From: Bacillota bacterium
GTDB taxonomy: Bacteria > Bacillota > Clostridia > Lachnospirales > Lachnospiraceae
NCBI GenBank assembly: GCA_023386815.1
Contig: JAEWIZ010000023.1
Span: forward strand, 124,001 to 188,000
Length of the DNA: 64,000 bases
Direction: 5' to 3'
Position 1 is the stretch's first letter. Each line of letters opens with the position of its first letter. The notes under the pieces are model-generated. The model saw only the letters and a program-made list of their open reading frames with translations. It was not told the origin of the DNA and searched no databases. A program made the position numbers and the translations under genes. This document shows, piece by piece, positions 1-9,381 of the stretch.

Positions 1-78
1 CATTGTTGATCTGGGAATGCCCTTGCATATACATACCTTTGTCATCTTGTCTAAAATTTCGGAATTCACGTCACTCAT
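1..78 (-). CDS. Small [2Fe-2S]/BFD-like protein, N-terminal part only
   Basis: Only the first 26 codons lie in the window; the gene runs off the left edge. The start ATG at 76-78 follows a strong site (GGAGGCAAT, then AA, then ATG). The visible peptide begins MSDVNSEILDKMTK and continues into VCICKGIPRSTM. The C-x-C spacing followed by a short helix resembles the first half of small clostridial (2Fe-2S)-binding proteins related to the BFD-like domain; the second cysteine pair would lie outside the window. It starts 41 nt after the aconitase stop and is probably co-transcribed. The family assignment rests on a short stretch and is tentative. Confidence 0.5.
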   Translation of the reverse strand, partial: MSDVNSEILDKMTKVCICKGIPRSTM

Positions 79-119
79 TTATTGCCTCCACTATTTTACA
101 TTAATATATTTTTTCAATT

Positions 120-2879
120 TTATTTCTTATTGTATTTTTCACGAAGAACCATGGGAAGAATTCCGCCGTGTCTATAATAGTCAATATCAATATTAGAATC
201 AAAACGAACTAGTGCAGAAAATTCCTTTCGGTCTCCATCTGTAGCTTTCGCAATCACCGTAATAATATCCTTCGGTTTTACAGAAGCATCTATTTTTATC
301 TCAAAAATCTCTTCGCCAGTCAGTCCAATGGTTTGTGCGGAATCACCCGGCATAAACTGAAGGGGTAGGATTCCCATCATAATTAGATTGGATCTATGAA
401 TACGCTCATAGCTTTCTGCAATTACCACCTTTACTCCAAGAAGCTTTGGACCTTTCGCCGCCCAATCCCTGGAAGAGCCCATTCCATAATCCTTTCCTGC
501 AAGCACGACTAATCCGGTCTGAGTTTCCTTATATTTCATGCAAGCTTCATAAATCGTCATCACTTCTTTCGTTGGCCAATAAGTAGTATAACCTCCCTCG
601 GTGCCCGGTGCCAGCTGATTACTGATTCTTATATTAGCAAAGGTTCCTCTAACCATCACTTCATGATTACCTCTTCTGGAGCCATAGGTGTTAAACTGCC
701 TACGTTCCACCCCATGCTCTAATAAATATCTGCCTGCAGGTGTATTGATACCAATAGAACCAGCAGGGGAGATATGGTCTGTTGTAATGGAGTCTCCGAA
801 TTTCGCCAAAACCCTCAATTTAGATAACTCTGTGATCTGCTCTGGTTCCAGAGCCTCCTCAATGGTTAAGGCCTTGGATAGATCATCAAAAAAAGGAGGT
901 TTTCTAATATAGGTTGATTCTTCCTGGAAGGGATAAATCCTACTTTCCTTCGAATGAATGGAAGCCCACATTGGATTGCTGTCAAAAACAGAACGATAAA
1001 TCTCCTGGAATAATTCCGGACTTACGTAGCTTCGAACTGCTTCTGCGATCTCCTTCTGTGTTGGCCAAATATCTCTCAGATATACATCCTTTCCTTCTTG
1101 ATCGACACCAATTGCTTCTTTGGTAAGATCAACTCTCGTGGTTCCTGCCAATGCATACGCGATTACAAGCGGCGGAGATGCAAGATAATTTGCCTTCACC
1201 TGTGCATGAATTCGTCCTTCAAAATTACGGTTACCGGAAAGTACCGAGGAAACCAGTAAATCATTTTCACCGATCAGCTCAGAAATCTCCGGGCGAAGGG
1301 GACCAGAATTACCAATACAGGTCGCACAGCCATAGCCTACGATCTGAAAGCCAAGCTGATCCAGATATTCCTGCAAGCCTGCCTTTTGAAGGTAAGAGGA
1401 TACAACTTTTGAGCCAGGTGCCAGAGAGGTCTTAACATGTGCCGGTACCTTAAGGCCTCGCTCCACAGCCTTTTTGGCCAGTAATCCGGCTCCAAGCATA
1501 ACAGAGGGATTGGAGGTATTCGTACAGGAGGTGATGGAAGCAATGACTACAGAACCTGTACCCATCATACTAGTTCTACCGTCCTCCAGCTTAAGCTCCA
1601 CAGATTTATCAAGCTCTGCCTTAGTATAACCATATCCCTGATTTCCCTTAGGTGCAGTTACTGCTTGAAGAAATTTTTCTTTCATATCTTCTAATGGTAT
1701 CAGATCCTGAGGACGTTTCGGTCCGGCCAGGGCAGAGGATACTGTACTTAGGTCAAGGGTCAGCACCTCCGAATAGATTGGTTCCTCGGAGTAATCATTG
1801 AACATTCCATTCTGTTGCAGATAATTTTTAACCAGCTCCAGCTGCTCTTTACTTCTACCGGTCAATCTCATATAATTCAAGGTCTCTTCATCTACCGGGA
1901 AGAAACCACAAGTCGCTCCATATTCCGGAGCCATATTTGCTATGGTAGCTCTATCCGCTAAGGATAGATGTTTTACTCCTTCCCCAAAATATTCAATAAA
2001 TTTATCAACAACACCACGGTCACGCAACAGTTTCGTAATTCGTAGGGCTAAATCTGTAGCTGTCGCTCCTGCCTGTAATTCTCCGATAAGCCGAACCCCA
2101 ATAACTTCCGGCATTGGTAAGTAAGAAGGCTGTCCCAACATACCTGCCTCAGCCTCAATTCCACCAACTCCCCAGCCCAAGACTCCTAAGCCATTAATCA
2201 TGGTAGTGTGTGAATCTGTTCCCACCAAGGTATCAGGGAATACTTCGATTTTTCCATCCTTTTTAGCCTGGAGTACAACCTTTGCCAAATACTCCAAATT
2301 GATTTGATGTACGATTCCAGTTGCAGGTGGCACTACACTATAACTCTGAAAGGCTGTTTTAGCCCAGTGAAGAAATTCATATCGTTCCTGGTTACGCTCG
2401 AATTCCAGCTTACTATTCTCTTCCATAGCCTTATTTGTACCATAGTAATCCACCTGTACGGAATGATCTATAATGAGATCGACCGGAACCTCAGGATTAA
2501 TAAGATTCATCCTGGAATTAACCTCAGTAGACTCAAGCTTCTCCAGTTTTGCCATATCGTAAATTGCTTCTCTCATGGATGCCAGATCAAGTACTGCCGG
2601 CACTCCGGTAAAATCCTGAAGGATTACCCTGGAAGGCTGAAACGGGATTTCCTGCTGCGAGGCTCTTTGATCACTCCAACCAGCCAGACTTCTAATATGC
2701 TCCTCTTTAAAAATATAATCATCCTGGCGTCTCAAGATAGATTCCAACAATATTTTAATCGAATAAGGTAAGGATTTTATATTGTAACCTTCCTCCTCGA
2801 GAGCTTCAATATGATAATAGTCATAGATTTGTCCGTTCAGTTCAAATTGTCTTAACGATTTCTCTTTTAACCTAGTCAT
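120..2879 (-). CDS. acnA: Aconitate hydratase, AcnA type
   Basis: Interconverts citrate and isocitrate through cis-aconitate in the cytosol, using a [4Fe-4S] cluster. The 919-residue length and domain order (three N-terminal aconitase domains, linker, C-terminal swivel domain) match the AcnA/IRP1 family rather than AcnB. Cluster cysteines are seen in SITSCTNTSNPSVM and in GYGCATCIGNSGPL; the swivel-domain signatures FGDSITTDHISPAG and KDYGMGSSRDWAAKG are intact. The ATG at 2879 is preferred because AGGAAGG sits 8 nt upstream; ATGs at 2885 and 2915 lack a well-placed ribosome site. The small Fe-S protein gene follows directly. In an anaerobe this would serve glutamate synthesis through a partial citrate cycle, which is inference. 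Confidence 0.96.
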   Translation of the reverse strand: MTRLKEKSLRQFELNGQIYDYYHIEALEEEGYNIKSLPYSIKILLESILRRQDDYIFKEEHIRSLAGWSDQRASQQEIPFQPSRVILQDFTGVPAVLDLASMREAIYDMAKLEKLESTEVNSRMNLINPEVPVDLIIDHSVQVDYYGTNKAMEENSKLEFERNQERYEFLHWAKTAFQSYSVVPPATGIVHQINLEYLAKVVLQAKKDGKIEVFPDTLVGTDSHTTMINGLGVLGWGVGGIEAEAGMLGQPSYLPMPEVIGVRLIGELQAGATATDLALRITKLLRDRGVVDKFIEYFGEGVKHLSLADRATIANMAPEYGATCGFFPVDEETLNYMRLTGRSKEQLELVKNYLQQNGMFNDYSEEPIYSEVLTLDLSTVSSALAGPKRPQDLIPLEDMKEKFLQAVTAPKGNQGYGYTKAELDKSVELKLEDGRTSMMGTGSVVIASITSCTNTSNPSVMLGAGLLAKKAVERGLKVPAHVKTSLAPGSKVVSSYLQKAGLQEYLDQLGFQIVGYGCATCIGNSGPLRPEISELIGENDLLVSSVLSGNRNFEGRIHAQVKANYLASPPLVIAYALAGTTRVDLTKEAIGVDQEGKDVYLRDIWPTQKEIAEAVRSYVSPELFQEIYRSVFDSNPMWASIHSKESRIYPFQEESTYIRKPPFFDDLSKALTIEEALEPEQITELSKLRVLAKFGDSITTDHISPAGSIGINTPAGRYLLEHGVERRQFNTYGSRRGNHEVMVRGTFANIRISNQLAPGTEGGYTTYWPTKEVMTIYEACMKYKETQTGLVVLAGKDYGMGSSRDWAAKGPKLLGVKVVIAESYERIHRSNLIMMGILPLQFMPGDSAQTIGLTGEEIFEIKIDASVKPKDIITVIAKATDGDRKEFSALVRFDSNIDIDYYRHGGILPMVLREKYNKK

Positions 2880-3047
2880 TGTCATCACCTTCCTCGTTTT
2901 ATTTATTAATATCATACAACATAAAGAGACTATTGCATAGTTTGTAATTTTTTCTTTTCACAACTATACAACAGTCCTTCATTTTTTAATACTTTATTAT
3001 GCGATTTGAACGTAATTATATTCTCTTGAAGTTGCTAGTAACTTTTA

Positions 3048-3803
3048 TTATTTTATTAACAGCTTTAAGGCAGCAATTGCAGTCATTACAATAACTAGGT
3101 AACGGAAATATTTATCATTAATTTTTTTTAATATAAATGCTCCTAAAATTGCACCGATCGTTATAACCGGAATCATGATAGCTGCGGTTAGCAAGGAAGT
3201 TGCATCAATATTCTTCCAGATAAATATCTGCAACGGCACCTTGGAAAGATTAATAATAAAGAAAAACCAGGCACTGATTCCCATAAAGTTATTTTTCTTA
3301 AAACCGAGTGCCAGCAAATAGACACTGAATATCGGACCTGCTGCATTTCCAATCATGGATGCAAAGCCACTCATAACACCTACTGTTATGTAAAACCAGG
3401 GCGCATTCGGAACTACAAAATCCTGCCCCCTTACTTCTGTGTATATCAAAACAGCCAAACAGAACAATACAATAATACCTATCATCTTCACAAAGGTATT
3501 ATCATTAATATAATTACCAATGACTACACCAAAAATCAATCCAACCATTGCTGATGGAAGCGGCGTGATGATATTTTTCCATTCCGCACTTCGGTGATAG
3601 TACAGAATTGCAAAAACATCTCCGACAATCAGCATGGGCAGCATAATACCTGTAGAATCCTTCCCACCAAATACACTTGCAAGAATCGGAATTGCAAGCA
3701 TCATAACTCCACCGATACCAGTCTTTGAAAAACCAACCAAAAATGCAGCAAATATTACCGTTAACCATTGCATCATGCTTAAATCTAGTCCTAAAATGTC
3801 CAT
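3048..3803 (-). CDS. Sulfite exporter TauE/SafE family membrane protein
   Basis: A 251-residue very hydrophobic protein with about eight predicted membrane segments arranged as two similar halves, each with a glycine-rich motif: GFSKTGIGGVMMLAIPILA near the N-terminus and GFASMIGNAAGPIFSVYLLA in the middle. This layout is typical of TauE/SafE/YfcA permeases, which move small anions such as sulfite or sulfonates across the membrane. The actual substrate cannot be read from the sequence. It is a single gene with GGAG 7 nt before the ATG, between aconitase and trmO, with no obvious functional link to either. Confidence 0.88.
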   Translation of the reverse strand: MDILGLDLSMMQWLTVIFAAFLVGFSKTGIGGVMMLAIPILASVFGGKDSTGIMLPMLIVGDVFAILYYHRSAEWKNIITPLPSAMVGLIFGVVIGNYINDNTFVKMIGIIVLFCLAVLIYTEVRGQDFVVPNAPWFYITVGVMSGFASMIGNAAGPIFSVYLLALGFKKNNFMGISAWFFFIINLSKVPLQIFIWKNIDATSLLTAAIMIPVITIGAILGAFILKKINDKYFRYLVIVMTAIAALKLLIK

Positions 3804-3953
3804 TTCCTATCTCCGTCTCCCTTAATAATCAATTAGTTCCGGTGCCATTCTATGACGCTTAAACCTACCCAATAATTTTAATGATATACGGTACCAAAAT
3901 CAATTGTTTTCCAGTACAAATTTTACCCCAATTTATCCCCATCTATTGTGTGA

Positions 3954-4655
3954 TCACATCAATGTAACCTCACATACCTTTAGTTTGCCTTCCTTCACGG
4001 TAAATCTAATATTATAGCCTGCAAAACCCAAGCCATAAATCCGGTCCGGATCATCATGATAGGAGGGTCTCGGATCGTGTCCCAGAACACCATATAAGGC
4101 CTCATGATGTATCTTAGGAATCATATTTTGTAATTCCTGTGGAAATTCCACCTCCAAACCATAATCTTTGACCGGGTCAGCAAAGCCTCCGGTTGCCTCA
4201 GCATGGCTATCCGTATATGCCAAGTAAGGTTTAATATCGTAGATTGGTGTCTGATCCATAAGGTCTGCCCCTGCAACGTGCAGAATTGGCCCTAACTCTG
4301 GATGCAATTCTACCCGCTCCAGCTTAACCGAGGAGAGTCCTAACGGATTTGGTCTAAAGGGTGAGCGTGTGGCAAACACACCCATTCTCTTATTCCCGCC
4401 AAGTCTCGGAGGCTTCACCATGGGTGACCAGGAATCTCGCTGCGTATTAAGAAATCCCCATATGAGCCAGATGTGAGAAAAGCCCTCTAATCCTCTCACT
4501 GCATCGGGATTTCGGTAGTGTGGTTCAAAAATAATCTTTGCTTTCAAAGAATCTATGATATTGCTCTGCCTTGGAATGCCGAATTTCTCCGGAAAATCCG
4601 TATTTATTCGAGCAACTATATTGAGTGAAAGCTGCTCTTCCTGCTTTTTTTCCAT
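3954..4655 (-). CDS. trmO: tRNA (N6-threonylcarbamoyl-A37)-N6-methyltransferase TrmO-like
   Basis: The TsaA/UPF0066 fold protein methylates t6A37 of tRNA using S-adenosylmethionine. The family signature is plain: an N-terminal segment with IGIPRQ-like residues, GLEGFSHIWLIWGF, then RSPFRPNPLGLSSVKLERVE, and a C-terminal YDIKPYLAYTDS plus DPRPSYHDDP. At 233 residues it is a typical bacterial size with the usual C-terminal extension. The gene stands alone with AAGGAG 12 nt before the ATG. The family is certain; the exact tRNA target is inferred from characterised TrmO. Confidence 0.88.
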   Translation of the reverse strand: MEKKQEEQLSLNIVARINTDFPEKFGIPRQSNIIDSLKAKIIFEPHYRNPDAVRGLEGFSHIWLIWGFLNTQRDSWSPMVKPPRLGGNKRMGVFATRSPFRPNPLGLSSVKLERVELHPELGPILHVAGADLMDQTPIYDIKPYLAYTDSHAEATGGFADPVKDYGLEVEFPQELQNMIPKIHHEALYGVLGHDPRPSYHDDPDRIYGLGFAGYNIRFTVKEGKLKVCEVTLM

Positions 4656-4723
4656 CTTGTTTACTTACTCCTTAATTACTTTATACAAATTACATTTATC
4701 TTTGCTAGTGAATCTAACCTATC

Positions 4724-5848
4724 CTAATCAAATTCTCCGTATTCACAACCAGTATTTCTCATATCAATATCATCCACTAGAAGTCGTCCTTTTCCCTGCT
4801 TCTGATATAGCTTGATTCTTCCATAGCCCGTCCCGCCATTCCAAAGTCGGTTATGTCGCTTCTTTCCATCCGGAGCCTCATAGTTAATGAATAGCATCTC
4901 CTCTTTTGGACACTTTAACAGCAGCTTTAGCACTGAATCTTTATTCTCCGCCTTAAGCTTCCATAGGTTCTCCTTGTCTCCTTCTATAAAACTAAAATCA
5001 ACCTTGGCACGAGTCCAAACTTTAGAAAAGTTATAATCATACATTCTACCCTCGTAATATAACCCTCCCAGCAATCTTCGGTTCAGCTCATAACCAAGTA
5101 CCTTCGGTCTTCCACCACCAAATTCCACCGCTGAGTTCTCCAAAGTCTTACCTGATATTCTGCTTTTTAGGTTGCAGCTGCTGATCCATAGCCAGGGTGA
5201 GGTAAAATCACCTCCCCAGTTTTTATCAGCATAGCCATAGGAGCGATCCGGGAAGACATCATAGACCTCACCATCCAGTATCACTTCACCGGAATACTCT
5301 GTTTTTATGCCTTCTGCATGCCAAAACATCTCAAAGGCATTGATCTTACGAAGTGGCTCAGATGCTCCGTATCCAACATGATATGCAATCTTCTTATCAA
5401 TCTTTAAATCCCAGCTCATCTCTCCCGCATCACACATATATTCCGGATGCTCCAGAGCCTCCTCCTGCGTAACTTTACAGAAACCTTTCATATGCTTCTC
5501 TGTTAAAGTACATTCTCCGATCCTTACCTCTAATCGGTCAAAGGGGCAGGAGAATTGAGATATGGGATAGAAATTATGAATCTGTTTTGCATCACGTCCC
5601 CAGGTTCCTACTTTCATAAGGGCATAGGTTGGCCGAATACCGGCATTCTGGTATTTGGGTAATTGACCTAAGATTGCTTTCGTGCCGCCCAGCTCTGGAT
5701 TACATACAAAGTACTCAATGAAAAATGCCCTTTGCTTCCCCGTGGTTCTGTGGTAAGCGGTAAAGCTGTGCCACCACCAGTCATAGCCCTTTCGTGCCAA
5801 TGACCCTTTGAGCATAAAAAAGTCACGGCTGATATCTGATTGATTCAT
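4724..5848 (-). CDS. Tocopherol cyclase-like family protein
   Basis: A 374-residue soluble protein of the tocopherol cyclase-like superfamily, a lipocalin-like beta-barrel family also present in heterotrophic bacteria that make no tocopherol. Visible signatures are GYDWWWHSFTAYHRTTGKQ, then FFIEYFVCNPELGG, a central DVFPDRSYGYADKNWGGDF and SPWLWISSCNL, with many Trp and Tyr residues. No signal peptide is seen. GGAGG lies 9 nt upstream of the ATG. Clostridial homologues are uncharacterised; they may bind or modify a lipid or prenyl compound. The domain call is firm and the function open. Confidence 0.8.
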   Translation of the reverse strand: MNQSDISRDFFMLKGSLARKGYDWWWHSFTAYHRTTGKQRAFFIEYFVCNPELGGTKAILGQLPKYQNAGIRPTYALMKVGTWGRDAKQIHNFYPISQFSCPFDRLEVRIGECTLTEKHMKGFCKVTQEEALEHPEYMCDAGEMSWDLKIDKKIAYHVGYGASEPLRKINAFEMFWHAEGIKTEYSGEVILDGEVYDVFPDRSYGYADKNWGGDFTSPWLWISSCNLKSRISGKTLENSAVEFGGGRPKVLGYELNRRLLGGLYYEGRMYDYNFSKVWTRAKVDFSFIEGDKENLWKLKAENKDSVLKLLLKCPKEEMLFINYEAPDGKKRHNRLWNGGTGYGRIKLYQKQGKGRLLVDDIDMRNTGCEYGEFD

Positions 5849-5904
5849 TGCAGCAGTCCTCCTTCACGTGTAAGCTTACGATTCCTTATCCTGTATTAAC
5901 AAAT

Positions 5905-5964
5905 GCAAAAGAAAGAATGATTATCCTCCGTATTTACAACGGAAAAGCAGATAACCATTCTTTA
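5905..5964 (-). terminator. Probable terminator of the alpha-galactosidase operon
   Basis: Inverted repeat with arms at 5912-5925 and 5950-5963 (14 positions, one mismatch; the inner CCGT/ACGG can also pair), followed on the minus strand by a T-rich stretch. It lies 70 nt past the GH36 stop codon. Confidence 0.65.
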
Positions 5965-6032
5965 TTCAAAATAGTTAGGTAAGCAGACATATAACTTTAT
6001 GTTTTCTGTTACCCTAGTATAGCTTGATATAA

Positions 6033-8354
6033 TTATAATTTACTTCCTGGATGAAGTAAAGACTTCTTATGTGCTTTTATCTCATAAAGCTGTGAAGAAA
6101 AGTCTCCCATTCTTCTCATGTTTGCTTCCCATCCGATGCCAGCAAATTGCTGTGATAGCTTTATTCCTGCATTCATCAACAGATCACCATTGGCTTGGTA
6201 ACTTTCCAACTCTTCTGGCTTAGAATCAGCAGCATCGCTTTGCACTCTCTTGGATCGATATTGTTTTCGTACTTTGATTGTATACTCTTCCTCCTCCAAA
6301 AGACCAACTACTTTTAAGATATCACTTGAAGGATTGGGTATGGCTAATCTCTGATAAAGCATAACGATCGACTCCGTACGGTCCTCAGATACCACCTGCC
6401 ATAGTACATGATTCTCATCCGAATCAAGGCGATAGAAGGTACCAAACTGGAATAATTGCCGGTGCTTTTTATAAAAGCTAATTTGCTGTTCAATGGCCTG
6501 CTTTTCTTCCTCCGATAATTTCGTAATATCAATCTCGTATCCTAGAACGCCAAAACACGCCACATGAAATCTGGTTTCAATGGAGGTATCTCGCAAGGTT
6601 TGATGGTTTGGAACTGCACTCACATGAGCCGCCATACTGGAAATCGGATAGCCGAAGGAGGTTCCCTCCTGAATGTGGGTTCTTTCATTAGCATCCGTAT
6701 CATCTGAAGTCCAGATTTGCGGCATATAATATAGAATTCCAAGATCGAAGCGATTGCCGCCTGCCGAACATCCTTCGAATAAAATATTAGGAAATGCTTT
6801 GACAATAGCCCCCATCACCTCATAAAGCCCCAGTACATAGCGGTGGAAGAATTCGCCCTGGCGATGTTTAAGACTGATCGAATAGGCATCGGATATATTA
6901 CGATTCATATCCCATTTCACATAGTCAATTGGTGCACTTTTAAGTATCTTACTAATCGCTTCTATGATATAAGAACGCACCTCAGATCTGGTTAAATCAA
7001 GCACCAGCTGATTTCTTCCCAGATAAACCTCCCGGTCCGGAGCTTTTACTGCCCAATCCGGATGCATCTCATATAGCCGGCTATTTTCACTTATCATTTC
7101 CGGTTCAAACCACAACCCAAATTTGAGGCCAATATCATTGATTCTCTTTCCTAAGCTTTCTAAGGTTCCACCCAGTTTTGTTTCATTTACTGTCCAATCT
7201 CCCAGGGAAGAGGTATCATCGGATCGGTTGGAAAACCATCCATCATCTAAAACCAAGAGCTCCATACCTAATTGTTTTGCTTCTTTTGCAATATCGATCA
7301 GCTTACTGTCGTTAAAATCAAAATAAGTAGCCTCCCAGTTATTGATTAGAATGGGACGTTCTCTGTAAGCCCACTCGGGCTCAATGATATGGTTATTGAC
7401 AAAATTGTGTATTCTTTGGGACAAACCATTCTGTCCCTGATCACTAAATGTAAGAACTGCTTCCGGAGTATAGAACGCTTCCTCTTCCCTCAAGGTCCAG
7501 AAGAATTGGTGGGGGCTGATTCCCGTCATAATACGTAGCTTTCCATATCCCGATACCTCCACAGCTTCGTAGTGATTTCCGGAATAAATCAGATGAAAAC
7601 CATAACAATCTCCCACGTTCTGATGACAGCCTTTCTTGGTCAGCATAATAAATGGATTATGCCGGTTGGAACTGGTTCCAGTGGTTGAATCATTGATATA
7701 AATTCCCGATACCAGCTGCTTTTTGTTGTGCTGCCTTTCCCTAATCCATAGTCCATCAAAGGTATGCAGTTCATAATCCTTCGTAGGAAGATCAAGCATC
7801 ATGCTCATGATCTTGCTCAGCTTAAGATCTGATTTGCTATTATTAATAATTTTAACACGCCTGGTAATTACATCGCTATCAGGAAATACTGTATAAATTA
7901 AATGAAGTTCTACAGGATAGACAGAATCTGATAAGGTGATAACCAGTGTGGTAATGTCTTCCTTCCTATGCCAATCCTCTCTTGCGTGAGGCATGCAGGT
8001 CAGCATCGTTTCTTCATAAATACCCTGATATATCTTATGAGTCGCATAGAGAAAATTATTTGAAAAACCGTGATCCGGCATCTGCAATGTCATAGGCATA
8101 TTCCTGTAATCACCCGTTCCGGCAAAGGAATACTCCAGACACAGATTATCCAGCGTAAGCTTTGAATCCATTGGTGTTACATTTGAATTACCATATCCTG
8201 TTCCAACCTTTTCAAAGAGAGTTTCATAATTTACAGCTCTCTTAATTCTCTTTCCGTAATGAAGCTGCTCCAGATACCTTCCATCGCGAACTCCAATTAG
8301 ATATGAGGTATTCTGTGTCTGTAAATGAAATACATTGTTCTCAAAGATAACCAT
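6033..8354 (-). CDS. Alpha-galactosidase, glycoside hydrolase family 36
   Basis: Releases terminal alpha-1,6-galactose from raffinose-type sugars or galactomannan oligosaccharides; no signal peptide, so intracellular. The 773 residues are a typical GH36 length with an N-terminal beta-supersandwich (about 1-330), a TIM barrel (about 330-640) and a C-terminal beta domain. The nucleophile motif KWDMNR places the catalytic Asp at 482; the acid/base loop WTSDDTDA begins at W548. LVLDDGWF and WFEPEMISENS are further family motifs. AGGAAGG lies 7 nt before the ATG. It is the last gene of a binding-protein/permease/permease operon, implying that imported alpha-galactosides are cleaved inside the cell. 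The family may also include related activities, but alpha-galactosidase is by far the likeliest. Confidence 0.95.
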   Translation of the reverse strand: MVIFENNVFHLQTQNTSYLIGVRDGRYLEQLHYGKRIKRAVNYETLFEKVGTGYGNSNVTPMDSKLTLDNLCLEYSFAGTGDYRNMPMTLQMPDHGFSNNFLYATHKIYQGIYEETMLTCMPHAREDWHRKEDITTLVITLSDSVYPVELHLIYTVFPDSDVITRRVKIINNSKSDLKLSKIMSMMLDLPTKDYELHTFDGLWIRERQHNKKQLVSGIYINDSTTGTSSNRHNPFIMLTKKGCHQNVGDCYGFHLIYSGNHYEAVEVSGYGKLRIMTGISPHQFFWTLREEEAFYTPEAVLTFSDQGQNGLSQRIHNFVNNHIIEPEWAYRERPILINNWEATYFDFNDSKLIDIAKEAKQLGMELLVLDDGWFSNRSDDTSSLGDWTVNETKLGGTLESLGKRINDIGLKFGLWFEPEMISENSRLYEMHPDWAVKAPDREVYLGRNQLVLDLTRSEVRSYIIEAISKILKSAPIDYVKWDMNRNISDAYSISLKHRQGEFFHRYVLGLYEVMGAIVKAFPNILFEGCSAGGNRFDLGILYYMPQIWTSDDTDANERTHIQEGTSFGYPISSMAAHVSAVPNHQTLRDTSIETRFHVACFGVLGYEIDITKLSEEEKQAIEQQISFYKKHRQLFQFGTFYRLDSDENHVLWQVVSEDRTESIVMLYQRLAIPNPSSDILKVVGLLEEEEYTIKVRKQYRSKRVQSDAADSKPEELESYQANGDLLMNAGIKLSQQFAGIGWEANMRRMGDFSSQLYEIKAHKKSLLHPGSKL

Positions 8355-8487
8355 GGTTTTTCCTTCCTAAGTGCATTTTCTTGAATGATAACTCCAAACG
8401 TTTTAAATATATTAAATCCATACTCCCTTTGTATGGTAAATCTACTTTGCGTTATCCTTTATAAAGTCTTACTTTGAAAACACACAC

Positions 8488-9381
8488 TCAACCTTTTACG
8501 GCTCCCCCTATTGTCATTGCTCCTTCTACCTGTTTGCTAAAGATACAATACAGCAGAATTGTTGGTAAACTTGCAATCACCATAGTCGCCCCCATTGCTC
8601 CCCAGTCGGTAGTAAAAGCGCCTTGAAGGAAAAGAAGACCCAGCGGGAGTGTCTTTAACCGCTCCTGTACCACTAATACATTGGCAAGATTAAATTCATT
8701 CCAGGCATTTAAAAAGATATAGATGACCAGAGTTGCTGTTGCAGGCTTCACCAAGGGCACAATGATTCTGAAAAAACATACAAAGATGTTTGCTCCATCC
8801 ATGCAGGCCGCTTCTTCTAGCTCAACGGGCAACCCCTTCAAGGAGCCATAATAAACCAGCGTTGCAAAGGAAAGGTTAATCGCCGTATATACCAGGATCA
8901 AGCCCCACCGGGTGCTATCCATACCAAGACCGTTGACCAACTTAGCAACAGGAATTAAGATAGCCTGAATTGGAATAAACATACCCAGTGATATATACAC
9001 AGAAGCAATTCCTCTTCCCTTCCACTGCATCCGTGCCGTTGCATAAGAGAATAATAGTGCCAAAATAATGGTAAGGACAACCGTAACTAAGGATACAATT
9101 ACGCTGTTGGAGAAATACATTGGTACATCATACTGTGACCATGCTTTCGTATAGTTCTCCCAATGCAGTGTTGTAGGAATGCCAAAGGGATTCGTAACAA
9201 AGATTTCATCATTATTTTTAAAGGAATAAAATAGCAGCCAGATAACCGGATACAGGGAAAATGCGGCATAGATCCAGCAGAATACACGAAATATAACCTT
9301 TCCCACTCTGCCAATAGGAGTTTCCACACCGATGGAATAGTCTCCTTTTCCTATTTTACGGCTCTTTGTTTTTTGTTCCAT
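8488..9381 (-). CDS. Sugar ABC transporter permease, MalG/MsmG type
   Basis: An inner-membrane subunit of a CUT1-type oligosaccharide importer, 297 residues with six membrane segments after a cytosolic N-terminus. The ABC-permease EAA loop is visible as LPVELEEAACMDGANIFVCF, the site that docks onto the ATPase. Its start overlaps the preceding permease gene by 31 nt; GGGAGG lies 8 nt before the ATG. Context with GH36 suggests an alpha-galactoside such as raffinose, melibiose or galactomannan oligosaccharides. No ATPase gene accompanies it, so a shared MsmK-like ATPase elsewhere is likely. Confidence 0.93.
   Translation of the reverse strand: MEQKTKSRKIGKGDYSIGVETPIGRVGKVIFRVFCWIYAAFSLYPVIWLLFYSFKNNDEIFVTNPFGIPTTLHWENYTKAWSQYDVPMYFSNSVIVSLVTVVLTIILALLFSYATARMQWKGRGIASVYISLGMFIPIQAILIPVAKLVNGLGMDSTRWGLILVYTAINLSFATLVYYGSLKGLPVELEEAACMDGANIFVCFFRIIVPLVKPATATLVIYIFLNAWNEFNLANVLVVQERLKTLPLGLLFLQGAFTTDWGAMGATMVIASLPTILLYCIFSKQVEGAMTIGGAVKG

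Noticed and set aside
2304..2771. 155-codon plus-strand open frame opposite aconitase
   Set aside because: Lies wholly within a clearly coding, highly conserved gene on the other strand; peptide composition is not protein-like.
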